In this document: positions 1-6,409 of the stretch, piece after piece | Position numbering within the stretch: position 1 is the first letter of the stretch | Layout: every line of letters begins with the position of its first letter | Assembly: GCA_902767005.1 (NCBI GenBank) | Contig: CACXFY010000161.1 | Span: forward strand, 1 to 11,696 | Length of the DNA: 11,696 bases | Direction: 5' to 3' | Source: an uncultured Erysipelotrichaceae bacterium | Lineage (GTDB): Bacteria; Bacillota_I; Bacilli_A; RF39; UBA660 | Translations under genes and position numbers: made by a program | Notes under the pieces: generated by a model | The model's database searches: none | Told to the model about the DNA's origin: nothing | Seen by the model: the letters and a program-made list of their open reading frames with translations, nothing else

Positions 1-51
1 CCATTAGGTAGAACTAGAAGAACTAATAATTTAAGAATTGTTGAAATATAA
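1..51 (+). CDS. 3' end of an unidentified gene (partial)
   Basis: Frame 1 is open from the window edge to a TAA at 49-51, giving the last 16 residues of a protein, PLGRTRRTNNLRIVEI; the other two plus-strand frames are closed quickly. A terminator hairpin begins exactly at the end of this frame (51-79), which supports a real gene end. The basic tail with a final LRIVE is faintly like the C-terminus of the 16S rRNA methyltransferase RsmH, which ends in a basic stretch then LR-hydrophobic-E, but the usual N-x-R-x-R-S pattern is not matched, so I do not assign it. It converges on the minus-strand tmcAL-gmk operon. Confidence 0.4.
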   Translation, partial: PLGRTRRTNNLRIVEI

Positions 52-79
52 AAATAGAACTTAGTGTTCTATTTTTTTT
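51..79. terminator. Bidirectional intrinsic terminator
   Basis: A perfect 10-bp stem AAAATAGAAC (51-60) / GTTCTATTTT (66-75) with a 5-base loop TTAGT is followed on the plus strand by an uninterrupted T run (72-79). Read on the minus strand the same stem ends in TTTTT. It therefore serves both the plus-strand gene ending at 51 and the minus-strand operon ending at 69. The TAG stop of the minus-strand gene (69-71) lies inside the stem. Confidence 0.85.
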
Positions 80-392
80 CTTCTATTTCAAAATATATTT
101 TATATAGTTTTTGAACTCCATTTTCTAAATAATAATAATGGAATATATATGGTATAAATAAACATAATGTTATTAAGAATAATACGCCAAAACCAATATT
201 TTCTAAGGCAATAAATCCTAATAAGAATAGTATTGCTGATATACCTACAAATACTGTTACTAATAAATGAACAAATCTTTCATGTTGAAAGAATTTTATT
301 TGAATTAGTAAATTCTTTAATAATCTTTCTTTGTCTTTTATTTCTTTTAAATTTTCTAAATCATTTATACATTCTTTTAAATTACTTTTCAT
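69..392 (-). CDS. Small two-helix membrane protein of unknown function
   Basis: This encodes 107 residues. The first 38 or so are highly charged and probably helical, possibly a short coiled coil (K/E/L-rich). Two hydrophobic segments follow at about 41-61 and 65-87, then a short charged tail ending EEKK. With a short hairpin between the helices, both ends should lie on the same side of the membrane, probably the cytoplasm. The ATG at 392 is preceded by a strong GGAGGG (396-401). Only 10 bases separate it from the gmk stop, so it is the last gene of the tmcAL-gmk operon and ends in the shared terminator. I do not recognise the family. The gene is credible from its Shine-Dalgarno site, its position and its clean membrane topology; the function is unknown. 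Confidence 0.8.
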   Translation of the reverse strand: MKSNLKECINDLENLKEIKDKERLLKNLLIQIKFFQHERFVHLLVTVFVGISAILFLLGFIALENIGFGVLFLITLCLFIPYIFHYYYLENGVQKLYKIYFEIEEKK

Positions 393-402
393 TTTCCCTC
401 CA

Positions 403-1092
403 TTATTTCTTTTCTAATATTTTTTCTCCTATACTTGAGTTATCAAAATCTTCTTCCATTAAGAATTCGTGTATTACTTCTTCTTTATTGGCAACTAACA
501 TTTCTTCGATACGATCGACACGACATTTTTCAGCTTTAATAATAGCTTCTACTTTATCAACAGCTTCATCTAATTTATCATTTACTACAACGTAGTTATA
601 TTTAGTTACTTCATTTATCTCTTTATAAGCAATATTAAATCTTTCTATTATTTTATCTTTATCTTCAGTCTTTCTATTTTTTAATCTATTTAATAATGTT
701 TTTTCAGATGGAGGCATGATAAAGATAAATAGAGCATGAGGAATTAACTCTTTTACTTTTTGAGCTCCTTGTATTTCTATTACTAGAATTACATCTATTC
801 CTTTTTCTAATTTTTCGACTATTTTTTCTTTTGGAGTACCATAATAATTCTCAGCATATTCAGCATATTCTAAGAAATAATCTTCTTTAATTTTTTCTTC
901 AAAATCTTCTTTATCTAAGAAAAAATAGTTTACTCCTTCAACTTCTCCTTTACGTGGCTTTCTTGAAGTTGCGGATACTGATAACCAAATATTTTCATTG
1001 TTTTCTATTACTTTACTTACTATAGTATCTTTACCAGCTCCACTTGGACCAGATACGACAATTAATTGTCCTTGTTTCTTTTGTTTTATCAT
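403..1092 (-). CDS. gmk: Guanylate kinase
   Basis: Cytoplasmic enzyme converting GMP and ATP to GDP and ADP, an essential step in GTP/dGTP supply. The P-loop GPSGAGKDT is at residues 15-23. The GMP-binding region (SATSRKPRKGE then G-x-N-Y-F-F, 40-58) follows, then the EYAEYAENYYGTP block (75-87) and the IEIQGAQ segment (105-111) that matches the usual hydrophobic-E/D-x-QGA motif. The arginine-rich lid, RLKNRKTEDKDKIIERF, is at 136-152. The protein has 229 residues where about 205-210 is usual; the excess is an acidic C-terminal extension from about residue 205. The start at 1092 has GGAGG four bases upstream (1097-1101) and overlaps the tmcAL stop by 4 bases (ATGA), indicating translational coupling. 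Confidence 0.97.
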   Translation of the reverse strand: MIKQKKQGQLIVVSGPSGAGKDTIVSKVIENNENIWLSVSATSRKPRKGEVEGVNYFFLDKEDFEEKIKEDYFLEYAEYAENYYGTPKEKIVEKLEKGIDVILVIEIQGAQKVKELIPHALFIFIMPPSEKTLLNRLKNRKTEDKDKIIERFNIAYKEINEVTKYNYVVVNDKLDEAVDKVEAIIKAEKCRVDRIEEMLVANKEEVIHEFLMEEDFDNSSIGEKILEKK

Positions 1093-2231
1093 AAGTCCTC
1101 CTTATATAAATGATTTTTATATTCTAATTCTATTAAATTATTATTATATGGTAAATCATATATTTTAGTAGTTTCTAATTCATATTCTAACATTGGATCT
1201 TTTTCTCTAGTTATTTTACTAATTATAGGTATATCTAATTCTTTTTTTATTTTATTTAGATAATCTTTACCTTTTTTATTCATACTTAGTGGTCTAATAT
1301 AGGTAATGTTTCTAAAAGAATTAGCTTTTTCTTTAGTAAAGTTACATAAGATGTGTAATAGACATCTACTTATCATATTATAAGTATAATGTTTTCTTTT
1401 TAATTTGTTTATTAATTCTTCATAATTATGACAATTATTAATATTATCTTTTAGATTCTTAGTAAAATCTTTTGGTACTGTTTGATAAATATCTAAGTTT
1501 TTTTCTGTTATAATTTTATATTTTAATAAATTAAAGTAGTCATCTAAATAATGAAGATTATCTAATCTATTTAATGTATTAATTGGGACATATTCTTTTA
1601 TTTCTTTATTATCTTTTATACTTTCTCTTATAGCAGTAGCTGATACTATTTCATTGTTTAATTCTTTATCATGATAATCATTAGTTCTTTTTATAGTTTC
1701 TGGTATAATTTTATAATTATTTTGTATTATTGTTTTTATATAACTAATTCCAAGTAGATCATTTGGAGTAGTTATTTTTTTGTTAGTTAAATCTTCTAAG
1801 GCAAGTGATAATGAAGTAGGATAATTATTACCTAATTTACAATATACTTTTACTAATTTATCAAATTCTTCATTATTAATTTGTGTTTCAGCTATTGTTT
1901 TTAAGTCTTCTATATTATTTGATTCACTACCAAATATTACTTTTTCACATTGTAGTTTTTCTAGTATTGTTATGGCACCATAAGCATAAAAGTCTGCTGA
2001 TTGAGTAGCGAAAGGAAAAGGTAGTTCTATTACTAAATCGGCACCTAGTTCTAAGGCTATATCAGATCTTTTCCACTTATCTATTATTGTTACATCTCCA
2101 CGTTCAGTAAAATTACCATTCATTACTACTATAATAGTGTAATCAGGATATTTCTCTTTAATGGTATTTAAATGATATAAATGACCATTGTGAAATGGAT
2201 TGTATTCAGCAATTATTCCAATAGACTTCAT
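1089..2231 (-). CDS. tmcAL: tRNA(Met) cytidine acetate ligase (YlbM family)
   Basis: TmcAL uses ATP and acetate to make N4-acetylcytidine at the wobble base C34 of elongator tRNA-Met, acting in the cytoplasm. It belongs to the nucleotidyltransferase superfamily with the HxGH signature, here HNGH at residues 14-17 within EYNPFHNGH. The family-typical block is at 41-71: FTERGD, DKWKRSDIAL, then LGADLVIELP. GSES (101-104) and SATAIR (197-202, the counterpart of the ISGT/SxR nucleotide-binding motif) follow. LLGISYIK (159-166) and a basic region near 278-296 fit the tRNA-binding part. Its 380 residues are close to the family norm of about 400. The ATG at 2231 follows AAAGGAAG (2238-2245). First gene of the operon; the promoter lies in the divergent region shared with murG. 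The earlier name YlbM is synonymous. Confidence 0.93.
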   Translation of the reverse strand: MKSIGIIAEYNPFHNGHLYHLNTIKEKYPDYTIIVVMNGNFTERGDVTIIDKWKRSDIALELGADLVIELPFPFATQSADFYAYGAITILEKLQCEKVIFGSESNNIEDLKTIAETQINNEEFDKLVKVYCKLGNNYPTSLSLALEDLTNKKITTPNDLLGISYIKTIIQNNYKIIPETIKRTNDYHDKELNNEIVSATAIRESIKDNKEIKEYVPINTLNRLDNLHYLDDYFNLLKYKIITEKNLDIYQTVPKDFTKNLKDNINNCHNYEELINKLKRKHYTYNMISRCLLHILCNFTKEKANSFRNITYIRPLSMNKKGKDYLNKIKKELDIPIISKITREKDPMLEYELETTKIYDLPYNNNLIELEYKNHLYKEDL

Positions 2232-2260
2232 AGTATACTTCCTTTCATCGCCTTTATTTT

Positions 2261-2291
2261 AACATAAATAGAGAATAAATAGAAGTGTCAA
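2261..2291 (-). promoter_or_regulatory. Probable promoter of the tmcAL-gmk operon
   Basis: On the minus strand a perfect -35 TTGACA occupies 2291-2286. The matching -10 is weaker: TTTATG at 2268-2263 after 17 bp, or TATGTT at 2266-2261 after 19 bp. The consensus -35 makes a sigma-A-type promoter likely, but the exact -10 is unsettled. The transcript would carry a leader of about 25-30 bases before the ATG at 2231. Confidence 0.5.
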
Positions 2292-2336
2292 GTGTTAATT
2301 ATAATTGTAAAATAAAGAAAATTGATAGTTAAAATA

Positions 2337-2345
2337 TGGTATAAT
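2337..2345 (+). promoter_or_regulatory. Extended -10 promoter of murG
   Basis: TGG followed by TATAAT (2340-2345) is a perfect -10 with an upstream TGn extension. The -35 position at 17 bp spacing (2317-2322, GAAAAT) is poor, so this looks like an extended -10 promoter. Transcription should start near 2352, leaving a leader of only about 17 bases that begins just before the GGAGG Shine-Dalgarno site (2356-2360). Confidence 0.65.
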
Positions 2346-2368
2346 CTATTTAACTGGAGGAGTCTTTT

Positions 2369-3442
2369 ATGAGAGCAGTTATAGTAGCGGGAGGAACTGG
2401 TGGACATATATATCCAGCAGTTGCGATTATTAATAAAATTAAAGAAAAAGATAAGACAAGTGAATTTTTATATATCGGTACTAATGATAGAATGGAAAAG
2501 GATATTATTCCAAAGATGGGCATTAGGTTTGTAGGACTTGAAATGAAAGGTCTTAGTAAGAGTATTGTTGGTAATATAAAAGTTGGTAAGATGTTTAGAA
2601 ATGCTGTTAAAGAGACTAAAAAATTATTAGAAGAATTTAAGCCAGATGTAGTTATTGGTGCTGGTGGATATATTACGGCTCCAGTACTTTATGCTGCTCA
2701 TAAATTAAGAATACCTATTCTTATACATGAACAGAATTCGTTACCTGGGAAGTCTAATAAGTTTATTAGTAGTTTTGCTGATACTATATGTGTATCTTTA
2801 CCAAATAGTGTTAATTATTTTAATAAAAAGAAAACTGTTCTTACAGGCAATCCTAGAAGTGAAGAAATTATTAAAGCAGAGAAAGTTAAGAAGAGTAGTT
2901 TAGGTTTTTCTGAAGATAAAAAATTAGTAGTTATAGTTATGGGATCTTTAGGATCTACTACTATGACTGAGAGATTAAAAGAAGTTATTAAAGGATTTGA
3001 GAATAAGAATTATCAAGTACTTATTATTACTGGTAAAGCTTATTTTGATAAGTATCGTGGAGTTAAATTACCAAGTAATGTTAAGCTAGTATCATTTATG
3101 GATAATTTAATTAATTTATTAAAAGATACGGATTTAATAGTAACTAGAGCTGGAGCTAGTACAATAGCAGAGATAACAGCTATTGGTCTTCCAGCTATAA
3201 TGGTTCCTAGTCCTTATGTTGCGAATAATCATCAATATAAGAATGCTAAAGAATTAGAAGAACATGGTGCTTGTAGAATAGTACTTGAAAAAGATTTTAA
3301 TAAAGATAATATTATTAAAGAAATTGATAAATTATTTGATAGTAAAGAAGAATATGATAAAATGGCTAAAGCCAGTAAGGATTTAGGAGTAGTTGATTCA
3401 GCGACAAAAATATATGAAGAAATAAAAAGAATTATTAGGTGA
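2369..3442 (+). CDS. murG: UDP-GlcNAc:lipid I GlcNAc transferase MurG
   Basis: MurG adds GlcNAc from UDP-GlcNAc to lipid I at the inner face of the membrane, giving lipid II, the last cytoplasmic step of peptidoglycan precursor synthesis. It is a GT-B glycosyltransferase (GT28). The N-terminal glycine-rich loop GGTGGHIYPA is at residues 8-17, a second G loop GAGGY at 97-101 and the HEQN motif at 120-123. In the C-terminal domain are GSLGS (192-196), RAGASTIAE (260-268, the UDP-binding loop with its glutamate) and PSPYVANNHQ (280-289). Its 357 residues match the family. The ATG at 2369 has GGAGG eight bases upstream. It starts the plus-strand transcript and ends in TGA at 3440-3442, only 5 bases before the preferred murB start. 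Confidence 0.97.
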   Translation: MRAVIVAGGTGGHIYPAVAIINKIKEKDKTSEFLYIGTNDRMEKDIIPKMGIRFVGLEMKGLSKSIVGNIKVGKMFRNAVKETKKLLEEFKPDVVIGAGGYITAPVLYAAHKLRIPILIHEQNSLPGKSNKFISSFADTICVSLPNSVNYFNKKKTVLTGNPRSEEIIKAEKVKKSSLGFSEDKKLVVIVMGSLGSTTMTERLKEVIKGFENKNYQVLIITGKAYFDKYRGVKLPSNVKLVSFMDNLINLLKDTDLIVTRAGASTIAEITAIGLPAIMVPSPYVANNHQYKNAKELEEHGACRIVLEKDFNKDNIIKEIDKLFDSKEEYDKMAKASKDLGVVDSATKIYEEIKRIIR

Positions 3443-3443
3443 T
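3438..3443 (+). promoter_or_regulatory. Shine-Dalgarno site GGTGAT that sets the murB start
   Basis: GGTGAT complements the 5' part of the anti-Shine-Dalgarno sequence. It overlaps the murG stop codon and lies 4 bases before ATG 3448. Possible starts GTG 3439 and ATG 3442 lie inside this site and so have no usable ribosome binding site of their own; that is why 3448 is preferred. The same site and spacing recur before the partial gene at 11620. Confidence 0.65.
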
Positions 3444-3447
3444 GTTT

Positions 3448-4359
3448 ATGGACATTATAAAAATACTTGAAAATGAAAATTTAGGTAAGATTGAAAAGAA
3501 TGTTTTACTCAAGAAATATACAACTTATCATGCAGGTGGTAGAGCACTAGGTATAATTTATCCTAAAAATGTTAATTGTTTGATTAGAACTATTAATATA
3601 TTAAAAGAGAATAATGTTAAGTTTAAAATACTTGGTAATGGTTCTAATTTATTATTTAGTGATGAATTATATGATGGTATTTTAATTAGATTAAATGAAT
3701 TTAATAAAATTGAATTTTTTGGTAAGAATAAACTTAGAGTTAGAGTTGGTGCTGGATATTCATTAGTTAAATTATCTTTAATGTGTGCTAAAAAGAGTCT
3801 TACTGGACTTGAGTTTGCATCTGGTATTCCTGGAACAGTAGGTGGAGCAGTATTTATGAATGCTGGTGCTTATAAAAGTGATATGGGATATGTTGTAGAG
3901 TCAGTTAAAATACTTACTGATGATAATAAAATAATTACTATGGAAAATAAAGAAATGGAATTTCATTATAGGAGTTCTTTCTTACAAAAACATCCAGGTT
4001 ATATATGTTTAGAAGTAGTACTTAAATTATCTAAAGGAAAAAGAGATGCTATCGAAGAAGTAATTAGAGAAAGAAGAAAGAGAAGAGTTGAATCACAACC
4101 ACTTGAGTATCCATCTGCTGGATCAGTATTTAGAAATCCAGAAGATAATTTTGCTGGAAAGCTTATTGAAGATATAGGTTTAAAAGGTAAAAGAATAGGT
4201 GGAGCAATGGTTAGTGATAAGCATGCTAATTTTATAATTAATTATGATAATGCAACTAGTAAAGATATTAAAGACTTAATAGATTTATGTCATGATAGTG
4301 TTTTAAAAGAATATAATATTGATATGAAGTGTGAACAAGAATTTGTAAATTGGGAGTAA
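3448..4359 (+). CDS. murB: UDP-N-acetylenolpyruvoylglucosamine reductase MurB
   Basis: MurB is a cytoplasmic FAD enzyme that reduces UDP-GlcNAc-enolpyruvate with NADPH to UDP-MurNAc. From ATG 3448 it has 303 residues. FAD-binding motifs are TTYHAGGRA (25-33), LGNGSNLL (62-69), GAGYSL (101-106) and the block EFASGIPGTVGGAVFMNAGA (122-141). YRSSF is at 174-178. The substrate-binding and catalytic segment PSAGSVFRNP (222-231) carries the proton-donor Ser226. GKRIGGAMVSDKHANFI (247-263) and a C-terminal EQEF with the probable catalytic Glu298 complete the set. The short length and lack of the extra type I loop fit type II MurB of Gram-positives. The frame could be extended 9 bases upstream to GTG 3439, but the Shine-Dalgarno position favours 3448. 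It sits between murG and divIB as in Bacillus. Confidence 0.95.
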   Translation: MDIIKILENENLGKIEKNVLLKKYTTYHAGGRALGIIYPKNVNCLIRTINILKENNVKFKILGNGSNLLFSDELYDGILIRLNEFNKIEFFGKNKLRVRVGAGYSLVKLSLMCAKKSLTGLEFASGIPGTVGGAVFMNAGAYKSDMGYVVESVKILTDDNKIITMENKEMEFHYRSSFLQKHPGYICLEVVLKLSKGKRDAIEEVIRERRKRRVESQPLEYPSAGSVFRNPEDNFAGKLIEDIGLKGKRIGGAMVSDKHANFIINYDNATSKDIKDLIDLCHDSVLKEYNIDMKCEQEFVNWE

Positions 4360-4362
4360 TAT

Positions 4363-5049
4363 ATGGCTAAGAAACTAGTAAAGAAGAAAAAGTTAAAAGT
4401 ATTTAGTTTATTAATAGTTCTAGGTATTTTCTTTGGACTAGTTTTTTTAGTATATTTATATTTAAGATTACCAGTTAAAAATATAATAGTTAAAAATACT
4501 ACTTATTTAAATGATGATTATATATTAGAGCTTGCAGGTATTAGAGATTATCCTAGTTTTGTATTTACTAATAGTTATAGTGTTAATAAGAAATTAGAGA
4601 AATCTCCATATATAGAAAAAGCAAAATTAAAGAAGAAGTTTTATAATACTTTTGTGTTAGAAATAGATGAGAATAAAGCAATATTCTTTAATAATTCTAA
4701 TAAGAAAATAGTATTAGAAGATGGTAGAGAAATAAAAGAAGATGAATTTGGTGATTTTAGAATACCGAGACTTATGAATTATGTACCAGATAAAAAGTAT
4801 AAGAGTTTTGTAAAAGGTATGAAGGAAATAAAAAAAGATACCTTAGGTAAAATATCAGATATTGAATATGTACCAAATGATTATGATAAAGATAGATTCT
4901 TACTTTATATGGATGATGGTAATATGGTGTATCTTACTTTAACGAAGTTTAAAATGATTAACTATTATAATGATGTTTTAGAACAATTAGAAGGAAAACA
5001 TGGTATACTATATTTAGATAGTGGAAATCATTTTCAAATAAAGGAGTAA
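4363..5049 (+). CDS. divIB: Cell division protein DivIB/FtsQ
   Basis: A bitopic divisome protein that with DivIC/FtsL and FtsW-PBP scaffolds septal wall synthesis outside the membrane. Its 228 residues comprise a short very basic cytoplasmic tail (KK-rich, 3-12), one transmembrane helix (about 13-34), a POTRA domain (about 36-105, starting LPVKNIIVKN and including SPYIEKAKLKKKF) and a beta domain to about 210. The long acidic or proline-rich C-terminal tail of many DivIB proteins is almost absent. The assignment rests on topology, POTRA-like sequence and position right after murB, as in Bacillus. The ATG is 3 bases after the murB stop, with GGGAG (4352-4356) inside the end of murB. Its own last codons, AAG GAG, are the Shine-Dalgarno site of the next gene. 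Confidence 0.9.
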   Translation: MAKKLVKKKKLKVFSLLIVLGIFFGLVFLVYLYLRLPVKNIIVKNTTYLNDDYILELAGIRDYPSFVFTNSYSVNKKLEKSPYIEKAKLKKKFYNTFVLEIDENKAIFFNNSNKKIVLEDGREIKEDEFGDFRIPRLMNYVPDKKYKSFVKGMKEIKKDTLGKISDIEYVPNDYDKDRFLLYMDDGNMVYLTLTKFKMINYYNDVLEQLEGKHGILYLDSGNHFQIKE

Positions 5050-5053
5050 TAAG

Positions 5054-6403
5054 ATGAAAAAAGTAAATAAATTAGAAATACTTAAATATGTTTTAATCTT
5101 TATTTACTTTTTTTTGTGCTTTGAAATATTCTTTCAAGGTATTACTGTAGACTTTGTATATAATTATGGATTTAGTTATTCTTTAATACGTGGTGAATTA
5201 CCATATGTAGATTTTAATATGATTATTCCACCACTTGGACCTTTCTTATATGCAATACCTTTAAAAATATTTGGTATTCATTATATAGTTTTTAATATAT
5301 TTCAGTCTTTTTTAGCTACTATATTCTTTTATTATCTTTTTAAATTATTGGATAAAAAAGCTTATATATTACTTGTATTATTAAGTGTTGTTGTTCCATT
5401 ACCTTTTTGGACAGTTATGTCACCTGGTTACAATTTTTTAATATTGTTTGAATTGGTATTATTAGTATATTTAGAAAAGAATAATAGTAATGATTATTTA
5501 ATTGGATTAATACTTGGTCTTGCTTTTTTAACAAAACAAACAGTTGGATTATGTTTATGTTTACCAACTCTATATTATTTATTTAAAGATTACAAAAAAG
5601 TATTAAAGAGAATAGGTGGTTTTTTAATACCTATTAGTATTACTGTTATTTATTTATTGATAATAGGAGGATTAATACCTTTTATTGATCAGTGTTTTTT
5701 AGGTATGTTTGATTTTTCTCATAATAGTGGAGTAATAGATATTTATTTTTATGTATTTATTATGATACTTATTCTTACTATTATTAGAATTGTTAGAGAT
5801 AAAAAGAATTTATTAAATTATTATTTTTTATTCTTTTTAATTCAGTCATTTCCATTATTTGATTTTTATCATGTAACAGTAGTTTGTTTTACTTATATAA
5901 TTATGCTTTTATTAAGTGTTAAAGTAGAGATGAAAAAAGGATTACTAAGTATGATAATACTATGTGTATGTTTACCAATTATATGGTTTTTATTCTTTTA
6001 TCATTTTAGTATTCCTAAGTTTAGAAATATTAATCATTTTAATGGCTATATTATGTCAGATGGTATTTATAATGAAACTTTGAGTGTTACTAAATATATT
6101 AAAAAGAATAAAGATAAGAATATGGTTTTATTTATACATTGGGCATATTTTAGTAAGATTGTTAATGATTTAGATATAGTTCATTATGATTTAATAAATA
6201 GAGGTAATAATGGTTATCATAGTACTCAAAAAATAATTGATAGATTAAAAAAAGAAAAACAAGTATATGTTATTATTAATACTGAAGAGTATAATATGAA
6301 AAATAAGAGACAACAGATTAATAAAGATATATTAAAATATGTTATTGATAATTATAAGGTTGTAGATAAGTTTGATGATTTTGTAGTTTATTATAAGGAG
6401 TAG
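5054..6403 (+). CDS. GT-C-like membrane glycosyltransferase, paralog 1 of 3
   Basis: A 449-residue polytopic protein with about 10-11 membrane helices, the first at about 9-29 after a basic N-terminus, and a soluble C-terminal domain from about 320 that should lie outside the cell. The first outer loop carries Asp33 and the signature RGELPYVDF (46-54) followed by PPL. An acidic first outer loop with G-x-x-P-Y-x-D-F-x(n)-P-P/T-L is typical of polyprenyl-phosphate-sugar-dependent GT-C enzymes (PMT/ArnT/GT39-like). Further blocks shared with the next two genes are YN (126-127), DYLIGLILGL then KQTVGL (147-166), RIGGFLIP (186-193), FLGMFDF (215-221), PLFDFYH (267-273), GNNGY (384-388) and a final YYKE. 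The start is 4 bases after divIB, with AAGGAG (5041-5046) upstream. The sugar donor and acceptor cannot be read from the sequence; the glycosyltransferase class is an inference from motifs and topology. Confidence 0.8.
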   Translation: MKKVNKLEILKYVLIFIYFFLCFEIFFQGITVDFVYNYGFSYSLIRGELPYVDFNMIIPPLGPFLYAIPLKIFGIHYIVFNIFQSFLATIFFYYLFKLLDKKAYILLVLLSVVVPLPFWTVMSPGYNFLILFELVLLVYLEKNNSNDYLIGLILGLAFLTKQTVGLCLCLPTLYYLFKDYKKVLKRIGGFLIPISITVIYLLIIGGLIPFIDQCFLGMFDFSHNSGVIDIYFYVFIMILILTIIRIVRDKKNLLNYYFLFFLIQSFPLFDFYHVTVVCFTYIIMLLLSVKVEMKKGLLSMIILCVCLPIIWFLFFYHFSIPKFRNINHFNGYIMSDGIYNETLSVTKYIKKNKDKNMVLFIHWAYFSKIVNDLDIVHYDLINRGNNGYHSTQKIIDRLKKEKQVYVIINTEEYNMKNKRQQINKDILKYVIDNYKVVDKFDDFVVYYKE

Positions 6404-6409
6404 GTAATA

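Noticed and set aside
1..51. Partial gene as the end of rsmH (mraW)
   Set aside because: Only a vague basic tail and an LR-hydrophobic-E ending agree, and the conserved N-x-R-x-R-S pattern is not met; 16 residues are not enough.
233..595. Plus-strand frame of 120 codons opposite gmk and the small membrane protein gene
   Set aside because: It lies antisense across two well-supported genes, has no convincing ribosome binding site and a low-complexity L/I/S/F composition typical of antisense AT-rich DNA.
2232..2237. TATACT on the minus strand directly before the tmcAL ATG as a -10 element
   Set aside because: Transcription would start inside the coding sequence, past the Shine-Dalgarno site at 2238-2245.
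2300..2327. Alternative murG promoter parts: TATAAT at 2300-2305 and TTGATA at 2322-2327
   Set aside because: TATAAT at 2300 has no reasonable -35 upstream. TTGATA is only 12 bp from the better TATAAT at 2340, too short for a normal promoter. The extended -10 at 2337-2345 explains the region better.
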